Below are positions 1 through 11,030 of a DNA stretch of 64,000 nucleotides, one piece after another. The notes beneath the pieces are model-generated. The model saw only the letters and a list, made by a program, of their open reading frames with translations. It was not told where the DNA came from and searched no databases. Source of the stretch: Onthophagus taurus (lineage: Eukaryota > Arthropoda > Insecta > Coleoptera > Scarabaeidae); the NCBI RefSeq assembly GCF_036711975.1, contig NC_091966.1:31751501-31815500 (forward strand), given 5' to 3'. The position numbers were made by a program, and so were the translations under genes. How positions within the stretch are numbered: the first letter of the stretch is position 1; each line of letters starts with the position of its first letter.

Positions 1-433
1 ACAACGACTTCCTTATAATAACGACTTCTTGTAAACTATAAATATAAAATTATCGACTAAAATTGTTGAAGGTCAAAACAAGCGTACAAAACGTGAACTC
101 TTTATCCTTGACCTTCCTGTTTTTTGAGTTAGAGCGCTAAAGCGAGCTTGAAAATGGCAATATAAAGGAACGGGACATTTGCCAAATTATTTTTGGAAGC
201 AAATATTTGCCAAATAACCAAGCTTTTTATCATAAAAATTAAATGATTTCTTAAAATTGGTTTATTTTAGATTCTTATTTTTTGAAGAAAAGCATTAACA
301 TAATAGTGTGGAATTCCGTTTAAAATCGTTAAAATAGAAAGTGTAATTTCCGGTTCTTTAAATGTTTAAGAAAATTCTTTAGATTATTTGATAAAATAAT
401 TGTTTTTTTAACTTTAATTTGTTTCCAAATTCG
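1..433. other. AT-rich upstream intergenic
   Basis: No coding stretch, RNA gene or repeat is recognisable here. It is the 5' flank of the YGVP-repeat gene. Its last bases lead into that gene's TATA box. Confidence 0.5.
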
Positions 434-470
434 TATATAAAAGGTAACGATTTAGAAATTGGCTTCACTT
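434..470 (+). promoter_or_regulatory. TATA box and initiator of the YGVP-repeat gene
   Basis: TATATAAAAG lies at 434-443 and an insect-type initiator TTCACTT at 464-470. If the A at 467 is +1, the TATA box begins about 33 bases upstream, which is the standard insect core-promoter geometry. This gives a short leader of about 27 nt and points to the ATG at 494 as the start. The longer open frame that begins upstream of the TATA box is then not translated. Confidence 0.7.
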
Positions 471-493
471 CAATGTTAAAATTCAAACCGAAA

Positions 494-1408
494 ATGTCGC
501 ATGTAAGTAATCAATTAATTGTGATAAAATATAATCTACTAATTTTTTGTTTACTTTATTTACAGCAAACAATCATTTTAGGTTTAATAGTCCTTTTCAA
601 ATTATCCCAAGCGGATTTTTATGCACCACCAGCTACAAGTTATGGAGTTCCAATTCATGCAGTTGAAGGTCCAAAACAACAAATTCAAAATAATCCGATT
701 GTCTCAAGCTTTTCATTTGATATTCCCGAAGAAATTGTTCATGTCTATGATGCTCCAGCACCACCAAAACCAATTTCGCAAATTTATGGTGTTCCCCAGG
801 ACGAAATCATCTCCCAAGTTTATGGCGCTCCCGTAATAGTAACACCAAAACCATTTCATGTCGTTGATGTACCAAAACAGCGTCCGATTGTTTCGAGCTT
901 TTCGTACGAAATTCCCAAAGAAGTTGTAACTTTCCATGATGTACCAGCACCACCAAAACCAATTTCACAAATTTACGGTGTTCCAGAAGTACCTAAACCA
1001 ATTCCCACCGTTTATGGAATTCCCGAAATAGTTAAACCAAAACCAGTTAAACCGATAGTTTCAAGTTTTTCGTATCAAATTCCGTATGAAGTTGCTCCAG
1101 CTCCACCAAAACCAGTTTCGCAGGTTTATGGTGTTCCAGAAATTGTTAAACCAAAGCCAGAAATCGCTTTTGATCTTCCTGTAGTAGAAGCACCTAAACC
1201 ACCAAAAATTTCGTACACCTATGGTATTCCAGAAGTTGTTGAATCAAAACCAAATAAAGTTTTTTACGATGTTCCCATCATTGTAGAACCTAAACCAACG
1301 ATTTCGCATGTTTATGGTGTTCCCGTGGCTTATGATTTTCCAGTTGTAGAACCAAAACCGGTTTATGGAGTCCCAGGTAATGAAGTGTTTGGTATTAGAA
1401 GACATTAA
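494..1408 (+). CDS. Secreted proline-rich YGVP-repeat protein (two exons)
   Basis: Exon 1 is only ATG TCG CAT (494-502). The intron 503-565 runs from gtaagtaa to tttacag, and exon 2 is 566-1408. The spliced product is 283 aa and starts with a clean signal peptide, MSHQTIILGLIVLFKLSQA, then DFYAPP. The 63-nt intron is a multiple of three with no stop, so an unspliced frame also stays open. I prefer the spliced form because of the consensus splice sites and the compact signal peptide. The mature chain is rich in Pro, Val and Lys. It carries about nine YGVP/YGIP/YGAP motifs, typically as PKPxSQxYGVP, inside a longer unit that recurs three times and contains IVSSFSxxIP. There are no cysteines in the repeats. 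Low-complexity YGVP chains of this kind are seen in insect cuticle, chorion or silk-like extracellular proteins, so a structural matrix role is an inference. The terminal residues are GNEVFGIRRH. A variant poly(A) signal AATACA lies at 1480-1485. Confidence 0.8.
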   Translation: MSHVSNQLIVIKYNLLIFCLLYLQQTIILGLIVLFKLSQADFYAPPATSYGVPIHAVEGPKQQIQNNPIVSSFSFDIPEEIVHVYDAPAPPKPISQIYGVPQDEIISQVYGAPVIVTPKPFHVVDVPKQRPIVSSFSYEIPKEVVTFHDVPAPPKPISQIYGVPEVPKPIPTVYGIPEIVKPKPVKPIVSSFSYQIPYEVAPAPPKPVSQVYGVPEIVKPKPEIAFDLPVVEAPKPPKISYTYGIPEVVESKPNKVFYDVPIIVEPKPTISHVYGVPVAYDFPVVEPKPVYGVPGNEVFGIRRH

Positions 1409-1514
1409 TGAAGAGATTCTAAGACTGTACCCATTAGTTATCAATAAGTAACATAATTATAATTTTTTAAGTTTTATTCAATACATTTTTTTTATTTTAT
1501 GGGTTTCAATTTAC

Positions 1515-1973
1515 TCCACCAAAACCAATTTCACAAATTTATGGTGTGTCAAAGTACCTAAACCAATCCTGACCGTTAATGGAATTCCCGAAATAGTTAA
1601 ACCAAAACCTGTTAAACCGATAGTTTCAAGTTTTTCGTATCAAATTCCGTATAAAGTTGCTCCAGCTCCACCAAAACCAGTTTCGCAGGTTTATGGTGTT
1701 CCAGAAATTGTTAAACCAAAGCTAGAAATTGCTTTTGGTCTTCCTGTAATAGAAGCACCTAAACCACCAAAAATTTCGTACACCTATGGTATTCCAGAAT
1801 TTGTTGATCCAAAACCAAATAAAAATGCTTACGGTGTTCCCATCGTTGTAGAATCTAAACCAACGATTTCTCATGTTTATAGTGTTCCAATGGCTTATGA
1901 TTTTCCAGTTGTAGAACCAAAACGGTTTTATGGCTTTCCAGGTAATGAGGTTTTTGGTATTAGAAAACATTAA
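1515..1973 (+). pseudogene. Truncated tandem copy of the YGVP-repeat gene
   Basis: From about 1515 to the stop at 1971-1973 this repeats the 3' half of the gene at 494-1408, starting in the PKPISQIYGVP unit near 950. It ends with the near-identical GNEVFGIRKH. There is no promoter, start codon or signal peptide. A one-base deletion around 1546-1552 (ggtgtgtcaaag against ggtgttccagaag) shifts the frame at the beginning. The remaining frame is open from about 1548 to the stop, so little decay has occurred since duplication. The 3' flank is also copied (about 1409-1505 against 1974-2045), and this copy has a proper AATAAA. It could be transcribed by read-through but lacks a way to start translation or be secreted. 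Confidence 0.8.
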
Positions 1974-2098
1974 TAAAGAGATTCTAAGACTATAATTTTT
2001 TAAAGTTTTATTCAATAAACTTTTTTTTTATTTTATGGGTTTTTATTTCCTTTACAACAAAGTATGGATTTTCATAAATCCTTTAAACTTTGTCGTAG

Positions 2099-2288
2099 TT
2101 GAGGTGCTGGGGGAATTCGACCCGCGGCAACGATGAATTTCACATGCCCATTCTGCAAACATGGAATTTTAAATGCACCAAGGGACCGCGACAAGCGCAT
2201 ACCTGCCAGTGCTATTTTGACGGTGACATTGTGGTCCATTGTGAATATAGTCGAGTGGATTCGCTAATTATTTCACTCAATCATTCAG
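2099..2288 (+). CDS. Candidate internal exon, unknown Cys-rich product
   Basis: An open frame of 63 codons is preceded by a possible acceptor (tttgtcgtag, ending at 2098) and ends at a consensus donor TCAG|gtaaaa after 2288, in phase 1. The translation is cysteine-bearing with several Trp and His residues and includes CQCYFDGDIVVHCEY. That pattern is loosely like an extracellular Cys cap such as the N-terminal cap of leucine-rich-repeat proteins, but the match is too weak to name. The base composition is richer in GC than the flanks, which suits coding DNA. The next candidate exon at 2391-2568 does not join it in a compatible phase with the obvious acceptor, so the two may belong to different transcripts. 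A second open frame overlaps, so the frame choice is uncertain. Confidence 0.3.
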
Positions 2289-2390
2289 GTAAAATTAGAT
2301 TGGAAGTTGTTTCTATAAAAAAATCTTATAGTGTTCTAAAAAGAATTACTTCAATTAAAATTCTCTTGATAAAATAGGGTCGAAATCCAA

Positions 2391-2568
2391 ATGGAAACAC
2401 AATTTAATTATCCAAACCCCAATTTAAGTAGAGTTTTTCGTTCACATCCATCAATTGTAACACGGCCTACAACATCCATTGGAGGATATGGTCCAAACCA
2501 CGTGTTGGTCGATAAATTTCTATACACACGAACGAAACAGAATTTTCCAGCATACAATGGCGCTTCAG
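2391..2568 (+). CDS. Candidate first coding exon, unknown product
   Basis: The ATG at 2391 has a good insect start context (ccaaATGG). It is followed by 59 open codons and a consensus donor TCAG|gtaaat after 2568, in phase 1. The translation starts METQFNYPNPNLSRVF, includes GGYGPNHVLVDKFLYTRT, and shows no signal peptide or membrane segment. I do not recognise a family. A possible acceptor ends at 2377, so this could also be an internal exon. No partner exon could be traced downstream. Confidence 0.3.
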
Positions 2569-4300
2569 GTAAATTACGTTGGCGACCTGCGTAATTTTTT
2601 TATTAGCAATTTTCTCTGTGGAAGCTTGTACACCTGCCTCGTTCCGCATTTCAGCCTTTGCCACGCTCCAAGCTTTTTTATTTTTTATTTTTGATTCGTC
2701 TATTTTGCGGGCGTACTTGAAAGCCTTTCTTGTCCGGACGTACTCGAAATTTCGTAATGAAATCTTTGTTTGCCCCCTAAAGCATTCCGTGGCCACTGTT
2801 TAGTTCACAGTTGGAAGGGTTTGCTTTGTGAGTGTACTGTGCCCTCGCTATACAAGAACACATGGTAGAGTTCGGGTAATTAATTGCTTTTAATTGCAAT
2901 TTTGCTCAAAAAGAATCAACTTAACTCAGAGGCGAAAAAGATTTTTTCAGAAAGACCATTTACAAAGACTATTTAAGTATGTAAATTAAAATGATGTGGA
3001 ATTTTATAATTTTATGCACATCACGTTTTTACTGCGAAAATTATATCTGATATGTTTTTGGAAGTATTTCTTGATAATATTAAATTTAAAAACGTTCTAC
3101 TTCTTAAATGACATTTTTATTTGAACGCATAAAGTTGAAGTAAACAGCATAATATTATTTTAAGAGGTAATAAAGCGAGATTTATTGATTTGAAAAAAAT
3201 GAAAATATTTTTCTCCATACTAATCTATGTTTCTGTTTCGATTGAATGGTAGGGTGGAAAAACCAAACTGAAGAAAACCCGCCTGAAATAACCGGAGGGA
3301 ATACAATAACATCTGTTATTGTGACTCTCGACTTGAAAAGAGAGAGAGAAATTCGTTTTATGAATCTGAACGGAGCTTGGAACCCGCGGGCAATCATAAA
3401 CTCATTTATTTGAGATTCGTTGCTATATTAAAATTCAGGGAACGCAATATCGCAACTGAAAGGCAACGGATAACGACGTTAATCTTTTTGAATTTGGTAA
3501 AGAGTTTATTGTACTGCTAAGTAATTGGTGTTGCAGTTTACAAAAGATCAACAGAAAAATTATATCGAAATTAATTTCATAGTAATGTTAAGTAAGCTTT
3601 CGTTTTTATGGATTAGCTACAGTGATTTATTTGAAACTCCAGATAGCTAAATTTTACTCCAAAAAGTAAAAGAAGTATTCTTGAAACTTCTTGTTGATTT
3701 TTGAGTGAAAAAAAGACGTTTATATGAATCATCTCGTAGGAGTCAATTTCCGTCCAAATAAACCAACAAGACAAGAAACAGATAATGTTGTGTTTATGTA
3801 ATTATTTAACAGCCTTATTTTTAGGAATACACCCAATCTTACAGGAATCGTTTGCTCGTTTTGTGTATAAACAAAATTGTACCTTAAACAAGCTTGGAAT
3901 TCTCGAGAATTTTTCTCCTTAGTAATACCAGATTATTCAGAATAAAGAATATGGGCTATATTCCTCGTAGTTTAATCAATAACAGCTTAAAACTTGAAGT
4001 TGCTTTCCAGGCACAATTCTTTAGACGAAAATTTCGAAGTTAATCAATATTTGATAATCGCAAAGAAGGTATATTTCTGATAGGACTAAATAAGATGCAA
4101 ATTAAACTTAAAAGTATAAATTATAACTTCACTCTACAGTTGTTCGACAATACTGATTTTTTTCAAATGCAAAGGAAAAGTGGTTCCTTTGGCAGGATTA
4201 CCTCCTAGATCTATAATCTTTCTAATTGTTTATGTTCCGTTTGGACATTACTGGACTACGCATATGATAGTCAATAATGGTGTTACTGCCGTAATTGCAG
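2569..4300. other. Gene-poor intergenic or intronic stretch
   Basis: Mostly AT-rich. A slightly GC-richer patch at 2600-2830 and a purine run (agagagagag near 3340) stand out. Open frames here are short, lack splice context and resemble no family I know. Confidence 0.35.
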
Positions 4301-4587
4301 TATTGGCAATGAAATGATTGCTAGATTTTTGAAAGCTTCTGGAAAGTGTGTAGAATTTGATGATTCAATGGATGTGCTCACCAGGGAATTACGTTTGCGT
4401 TGGCAAACGCAAACTTTTATTATGTGGGTTGGGTTGGGTAATAAATAAGAGTGGTTTTTGGCTTTAGATGATCTAATATGCCAGTTATTAGGCGAGTGTG
4501 TAAAATGCCTTGAAAACTACGAGGATACTACAAATATTAATACAATTTTATCGTTTCTTTTTCTTTTATGCAAATTAATCTTTTTTT

Positions 4588-5125
4588 AGGGTTTTCAAAA
4601 TCGACCGGGGGTGTACCTGGTGTTGTGGGAGCAGCCGATGGGTTCCACATTGCCATAAAACAACCAGAAGGAAATGGTCATAATTATTGTAATAGAAAAC
4701 AGTTTCTGCTGTTTACATAAACATTGCTGTTATACATAAACATTGGTCGACCAGGACGAATGCTTGATACACAGATCAGAATCTTACTGACCAAGTAAAC
4801 CCTCTATTGCAATCCGATAAGCACCTGGTAGGCGATTTTGCTTATTCACAACTAATGAATTTAATGAAACTGTATCAAGATAATGGTCACTTAACAGACG
4901 TTCAACAGATTTTCAATACTAAGCTATACAGTGTGCGCTCAACAATTGAGCGATCATTTGGAGAGTGAATCTGCAATGCAGATTATAGCTTGTGCTAGTG
5001 TTTTACACAATTGGATATCGACCCAAGGCAACACACAAGACGATTACAAATTAATGATTAAAATCTTAAGATTTTTGAGAATAATGGGAATAAAACATCC
5101 AGGATGGAAGAGGAGCTGTTGAAGA
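4588..5125 (+). pseudogene. Harbinger (PIF) transposase remnant
   Basis: Harbinger transposases are DDE nucleases. In this stretch the frame is broken by stops but the landmarks are in order: GVPGVVGAADGFHIAIKQP (first catalytic D in the DG-H motif) with the NRKQF that follows it, then GRPGRMLDT, KHLVGDFAYSQLM (second catalytic D), NGHLTDVQQIFNTKL, RSTIERSFGE (catalytic E in the ERxFG motif), and finally IIACASVLHNWI, the usual C-terminal helix. The block between NRKQF and GRPGR is partly deleted and carries in-frame TAA codons. The N-terminal helix-turn-helix part is not recognisable. Upstream and downstream copies of AAACGCAAA (near 4405 and 5440) could be remnants of terminal inverted repeats. 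Confidence 0.75.
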
Positions 5126-6119
5126 TATCTTGTTAACATTTGTAATTGATAAGAAAAAAGGCAATATTTCTAATTTATCTTAGTTTTTTTATTAAATCCT
5201 CTACATAAAATTATAAAAAAATTATTTTAAAATACTGTTGTTAAATATTTTATGTTAATAAATAAATATTTTGTATTTATTTTAAGTTACACACCGGTTA
5301 ACTCTTCGTGAATCAATTGGTGTTCAAATATAGTATATATTAAACCAATAAATATATATACACGAGATTTTACAATTTTTTTGCTCAATTCAAATACAAA
5401 TGAAAGTACAAACATCATATACCGTTTGGCAACATTTGCGTTTACTAATGGACCAATTTTACGGTTGCTGAAATAGCGGTCGTTTATTAAACACGTTTGA
5501 AGTTAGTTTTGCGATTAATACGATATTATTCATTTCATCGGGAAAAACATTTAATGGTCTTGCATTGAGATAAACTTGTACTTGGTGTAATGGTGTGACA
5601 ATCTATAAATATTTAAGTTTCAACAACAGTCACTAATTTAAAGTGAAATTTCGTTACTTGACTCTGCTTCCCACAATATTCCAAAAAAGGATTACCAGTA
5701 AAATAAACTGCCATTGAATACCTTGATGACAGTGATACCTATTTCTGACGATTTTGTTCGATGTTTATTTGTTGTGATTTTGTCATAATACATATGAATA
5801 TATGATTCCCTTCGTGATATGAATTTATAGAATACCACTATGCTTGAGCGGTTTGTTTGCTGATGTCTATAGCCTGTGTTGCCAAAGAGATAAATACAGT
5901 AATGTAAACTTTGTTAACCTTCTAGCCTTTGCAATTATCAGTAGAATGGTTCTGCTGATAGTTCTTCCATTAAATCCAACCATGTATTGTTCGTTTACTA
6001 TTAATGATTCCACATCTTACAATTAGTATTAGTTGTCCCAACGTTATTGTAGTTAATACCAGATGTTGATGGTAGTTTTCGATGATCAGCTAAATAAACA
6101 AATACAGCAATGCAACTTT
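5126..6119. other. Intergenic, no feature seen
   Basis: AT-rich sequence between two transposon remnants. Only short chance frames are present. Its first ~320 bases probably belong to the Harbinger element's 3' flank. Confidence 0.35.
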
Positions 6120-6720
6120 TTGCTACGTTCTTCCTGTTCTGTTCCTAGTTTTGCTTCATAATAAAGCACCCATCATTCCAGTATTGCATCTTGCTCTGCC
6201 AGAATTCATCTCTCTATATCCCGGCACATTATTGTCCTAGGTTCAAATGTTTTTCTATTCTTCTTTAGATGCTGATAGAATTACCTCGTGTCCGACTGAA
6301 TTCTTGGTTTATCTAATTCCCTCAGTTCATCGTTTATGACCTCTGTTATTTTCCGTCTGTGTTCTGTACTCCTTCTCCGTTTATCGGTTTTCTTTCAAAT
6401 CCTAGAGCTTCTTCTGCAGCCTCATAGGTAATATTTCTACATGTATTCCACTCGATATTGGCATTTTCGCTCGTTTATCTATTTCCAAGCTTTAGATTCA
6501 TGTTCTCTTTGTACGCTCTATTTTTGCTATGATCCTTGAGGTTTTGTATATTGAATCTCCCGTGTTTTTGAGCTGCTGTCTGTTTGACATGTGCACTACT
6601 TCTGACCTCTATTATATCATCTTGATTGTATGGCTATCTTGGGATACCCACGTTTGCTTGTAAATAATTCACAATAACTATATTGAGGAAGGCCACCAGA
6701 TTTATTAGTCTAGTACCATT
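6120..6720 (-). pseudogene. RTE-type LINE fragment (endonuclease-RT linker)
   Basis: Read on the minus strand, broken frames give blocks such as KHGRFNIQNLKDHSKNRAY, IEWNTCRNITYEAAEEALGF, ITEVINDELRELD and RKTFEPRTIMCRD. This order matches the linker between endonuclease and reverse transcriptase in the RTE-like retrotransposon proteins abundant in arthropods, often misannotated as craniofacial development protein 2. Multiple stops and frameshifts show it is dead. The reverse transcriptase part is missing. Confidence 0.6.
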
Positions 6721-9030
6721 GTCTTTAGATTTCTTGTACTGGCTGTGTTTACCTATTATCCCTAGGTGTTGGTTCTTCTATCCTATATTAGCGTTATGAA
6801 TGAGCTTAATAATTGTTTTTTTTTGTTCTGTTCCTTTTCTTTATATCTTTCGGTTTTTTCAGGTTTTCGATGTTTCCTATCACGGAGGAGAAAGTGCTGC
6901 CTATTTTGGCTTAGTCTATCTTTGTTTGGAGCAAAGTCAAGTTTGGTCAAATTCATCATGGGTTTCTAATCTGTCTTTCTTTTCGGTATGATGTATCCAG
7001 TTTGAATAACTCAAATTTGCATTGCTAAAATGACACGGAAAAGTTGATTCTGGATAGCAGCTCTGTAATCGTCGCAAAGGCTAAATATGCGACATTCGAC
7101 AAGATATTTTATGTTCGTGCTGGGTGAACAGATATTTCGTGGCGTTGGCCGCTGTACTTTTGTGTAGAGTGGATGATTAATATGGTGACATTTTCTTTTA
7201 ATTTAAAGTTGATTTGTTACTCTAGCATATACCTATTTGCTCATTATTACTGTTTTTCAATTTTGACATTGCTAAGTAGCTTATAAAAAAATTTTCCTTC
7301 TTAATATGTTGTAAATATATGGATGCTTATAGATCATATTGATCGTAAGGTCACTCCACATAACTTACAATTAGACAGAAAAAGAATTAAAGTGTCATTG
7401 TTATAGATGGAATGAAACCTAAATTTATGGAATCGGTTATTAAGTTATCCCAAAGTTTCATAAGTGTGGGATCACATGGGCTTCAAACTTTATCATGGTT
7501 CGTGCTAATATTGACGATCGCCTCTTAATATAATTTGTTACAAATATATTCGTTGTATGAAATGAGAAATTAAAAATATACAAAAACTGCATATCATCAA
7601 TAACAAGTGTCAATGTGTAGCTTGTTTCCCAACTTACTATATGCATAATTAAGGTTAACTTGTATACGGTCTGTCAATTACCAACAAGTATATGAACTAC
7701 ATCGTCAAACTCGCGTTGATCAATAGTACTGTGCGGTGTATAACTTAACCGGGATACAAGTAATTAATTCGAATGGAGCCATACCAAAAATGATTAAGTT
7801 TGCCGGTTGACATGGGTCATGATGGTTATGATTAAAGAATGTAAATTTTTTAATATATTATATTACTGAAATGTATATGTACCACAGCAAACATGCTGTG
7901 GGGTCATATATTCCCAAATATAACCGTTGGGAGTTATATGTTCCCAGTGTTTGTTTTAAAATAAAATTTTCAAACACATTATACAACTATTTTACATGTA
8001 TATAAATATAAATAAAAGAACTATTTCAAAACATAACTATTTTAGGTCCGAATAAAATCATTTTTGCCATTAATGAAAACTAATTTTTCATATATTTTAT
8101 TATAACTTCTCATCTACCTCGCTATGTTCTAGGTATTTATGACTTCATTTTCTGTACTCCTATTTAAACTATTGAAATTTCTAGTAGCTATGCTAATTGG
8201 AAACGTGGACGAGCACTTTCAGTTACACGTAAAATAGATCAATTATTCAAACTTTGCATATTCGAGGACGAAATCCTCTCCCAAGCTGTCTGTCACACGT
8301 GTAATTAGACAAGCAGCGTGTGCACAGTTGACTCACTATTATTGATCTGACGGCTGCGTGAGCAAGTTTTAATAGGAAACGAACACGCACCGTGTCTACC
8401 TTTCCTTTCAACATTACCGCACCTTTATTTTCATGTTTGTCCGTTGAAACGAAAATTTATGCGTTCGCATTCGCGAATGGATTTTGTATGAAAATCTAGT
8501 GGACGATCGGAGTCGTTGTGTGTAAATTTTATAACCAAAAACGGAAACTGATGAAACGTTATGAAACTGGTCATTCAATCCAATAGGATTTATTTTCTTG
8601 AAAGGATTTTATATGGATATTTATAAAAATAGAATAAGAATTTTGATTGAGGAAATAAAATTAAAAGAAATAGTATCACACTCGTGCTAACGGAAAACTT
8701 AAAGTGGTAACCGACGCATTTGCGAGTAAAATGAAAGGTGAACCCGTCCATACCGAATGGCATGGATAAATATTTAGCAGTTTCGAATTGGCAAAAGCTT
8801 GCTTCAGCCGGTATTAAAATGGAAAAACCTGTGGCGTCGTTTTTAGAAGCACCTGGATTTAAAATTCTTAATTAAATGGAGTACGGAAGTTGTAATTAAT
8901 TCAATCTCAACAACAAAACAAACATAACTTAAAAAAGGAATAAAAACAAAATTATACTTTTAGATACTAGAAAATTGGTTCCAAACTACATAAATCTACG
9001 TTAACAAGATTTCATTTTACTCTTAATGTA
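6721..9030. other. Intergenic; GC-richer patch at 8210-8500
   Basis: No confident gene. The part next to the RTE fragment (to about 7010) may be decayed LINE sequence. The patch 8210-8500 is richer in CG and may be conserved non-coding DNA, but this cannot be judged from one sequence. A 38-codon open frame at 8761-8874 begins MDKYLAVSNWQKLASAG. It is too short to call. Confidence 0.3.
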
Positions 9031-9038
9031 CCTACTAG

Positions 9039-9318
9039 TGATGTATGTAAATTCAAAGAGATTCTCGGATACGACCCAAAAGAGTTCGAAAAGCGCACAT
9101 ACAAAAAAAAAGCGAGGGAAAAAACTTTCATAAAGTCCGAACTCCAGAGTTCCTCGAATGAGCCCCAGGCGTTCAATTTCAACACGCCTGCTCTCACGGA
9201 GTTATCGGAGCAGTTCGAAAGCAGTTTCTCGACCTGCAACCCCTCTTCTTCTCACTACCACCCTTACGGTCCTTCACAACTCGAAATAACGCCCCAATTA
9301 AGCAAACCATTGCCGTAA
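9039..9318 (+). CDS. Probable terminal coding exon, unrecognised protein
   Basis: A pyrimidine-rich tract and acceptor (cctactag ending at 9038) lead into an open frame that runs to TAA at 9316-9318. It starts DVCKFKEILGYDPKEFEKRT, has a basic patch KKKAREKTF, then a Ser/Asn/Pro-rich tail with FNTPALTELSEQFES and ends QLSKPLP. Codon use shifts to C or G in the third position (TTC, CTC, ACG, TCG, CCC) compared with the AT-rich flanks, which argues for real coding sequence. The low-complexity acidic/Ser tail behind a basic patch resembles the C-terminus of a transcription factor, but no family motif allows a name. The open frame extends upstream to 8971, so the acceptor is a choice. No poly(A) signal is obvious close by. 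Confidence 0.45.
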
Positions 9319-10536
9319 TTAGTAGAGTATTTACGGATTAAGACGGGCTCACAAACCGTTGCGTCGTCCGTTATGTCATGCGGGTTGACATCGTCTTTTC
9401 TTTCTACTCTTGCACAATTCCTTCATGCCAAGACGGAAGCTTCTTTAGTAACGTGCTTGACTTACCATGGATGAACGCTTGTTGTGACCCTTGGACGCCA
9501 GACAACATTAATCACAGTTTTAAGACTAACTGGAAAACGTTATGCGTGTTAGATGATGGTAATGGTGTGTTAAGTATCATTAATATTGATAAATTGGATC
9601 ATGAGTGTTTAAAAATTAGTTACAATTAGATAATTTAAGATTTTTTTATAAACTATTTCTTAAATTAAATTCAAAAGTGGAATCAGCTAATAATAACTCA
9701 GCAGGAATTCTGCTACTCACGACTTCGAAATTGTTTCTAAAGAGAAAGAAGAAGTTTCTAGTTCTAGTGCTAGTGTTAGTTCTTGGTTTAGTATAATTCT
9801 GCAACTTATTGCAACTTTAAAAGATTGATTTATTTCAATTAAAGAAAAGTTGTTTCAAGATGAAATTTTATTGATATCAATACACAAGCTTGTTACCGTT
9901 CCCTCTATAAATATCGAAGCTATTAATACGTGGTATTCATCGGTTTGAAACTAAGCGTTCAGCGTGAAACTTATCTTCAACTATGCGTAAGTAGCGCCCA
10001 TTAAATCCATCTGTTTCTAAACGGGCGGCTCCGTCTTTCGTCCTTTCAATATAAATTTCCGGTGATTATTCGCCTAAAAGACGTGGAGCATTTATCGGGT
10101 GCCGACGACGCTCCTTCGTAACGATTGGCACTTTCATTTCGAAACCATATGTTTTTAGAGACTCGTCTCATCAGATATCAAGATGGATTTATGGTCTACT
10201 CTGCGATGATAATAGAAAATTAAAACGAACCATTTTGCACCTCAAAATCCGAACGACAAACCACATTAGTCTTCGTCGTTACTCAAAATTAGTTATTACA
10301 TAAATAATTCATAATTTTAATAAAGTAGTAAATGTGAATTTAGTTGGAAAGCTTGAGAAAGAAGTGAATATTTGTGGGGTATGAGTCCATTTAATGGATT
10401 TAATTATAGAATGTAATATAGAATACGTTGAATAACTCAAAAATCAGGAAATGCTAAATAAATGCATTAACTTAAAGATATTAATATTTAACGTATTATA
10501 ACCAGGGAACCTTAAAACAGCAAACAAATTGATCTC
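9319..10536. other. Non-coding stretch; possible short Ser-rich exon at 9706-9828
   Basis: After the stop at 9318 nothing is clearly coding. A frame following an acceptor-like cagcag at 9699-9704 reads NSATHDFEIVSKEKEEVSSS and ends at TGA 9826-9828. It is only 40 codons and contains a TCTAG-rich mini-repeat, so it is recorded here rather than called. Confidence 0.3.
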
Positions 10537-10638
10537 CGCCATCACTTTATAAGAGATACAAATAAATTAGAGTTTGTTGAAACTAAACATGTATCCACTG
10601 ATGAAACGGAGGCGGATGTTTTAACCAGGTTACACTAT
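10537..10638 (+). pseudogene. Copia-type RNase H C-terminal scrap
   Basis: One open frame reads RHHFIRDTNKLEFVETKHVS followed by TDETEADVLTRLH. This matches the conserved end of the RNase H domain of Copia-type LTR retrotransposon polyproteins (HxIRE...xYVST...xADxxTK). Only about 34 codons survive. No LTRs or other pol parts are recognisable nearby. A solo fragment of this kind is an old insertion remnant. Confidence 0.5.
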
Positions 10639-11030
10639 ACATAGTGGATTATTGAACAAACTTACAATGTCTGTTCTATACAGCAACTACTCTATTGTTT
10701 CCAATGCGTGTATGGACGATATTCTATAAAATCTTATCATCAAAAACCATGTCAGAACGCACCAAATGTAAACGAAATTGCTTATGCTATTCTTCGGCGG
10801 TTATTAGTTCATGAAAGTTTTATATTAGCTTGACAGCCCTTTTTGGAAAAAATACTCTTCTCCATCTTTCCCTTGGCATAAACAAAAGTTTAAACAATGT
10901 TTGCTTTAAAATGATTATACCCCATTATGGGTACCCCATTATGGAATCTGAATCAGTTTTTAAGAAATGATTTTTATTATTAAAATCATTTTCCGTATAA
11001 TTTCCAAAATTGTTAAACAAGGAGAGTTTA

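Noticed and set aside
419-493. A longer start for the YGVP protein, opening at TTG 419
   Set aside because: It lies upstream of and across the TATA box and the likely transcription start, begins at TTG, and puts a hydrophilic stretch before the signal peptide. ATG 494 fits the promoter geometry.
713-937. Minus-strand frames across the YGVP gene and its copy (also 1244-1444 and 1722-2015)
   Set aside because: They are complements of the repetitive plus-strand coding sequence and repeat with it.
2467-2796. 109-codon minus-strand frame over the candidate exons at 2.4-2.8 kb
   Set aside because: It overlaps the better-supported plus-strand exon and shows no domain. The basic composition comes from AT-rich complement.
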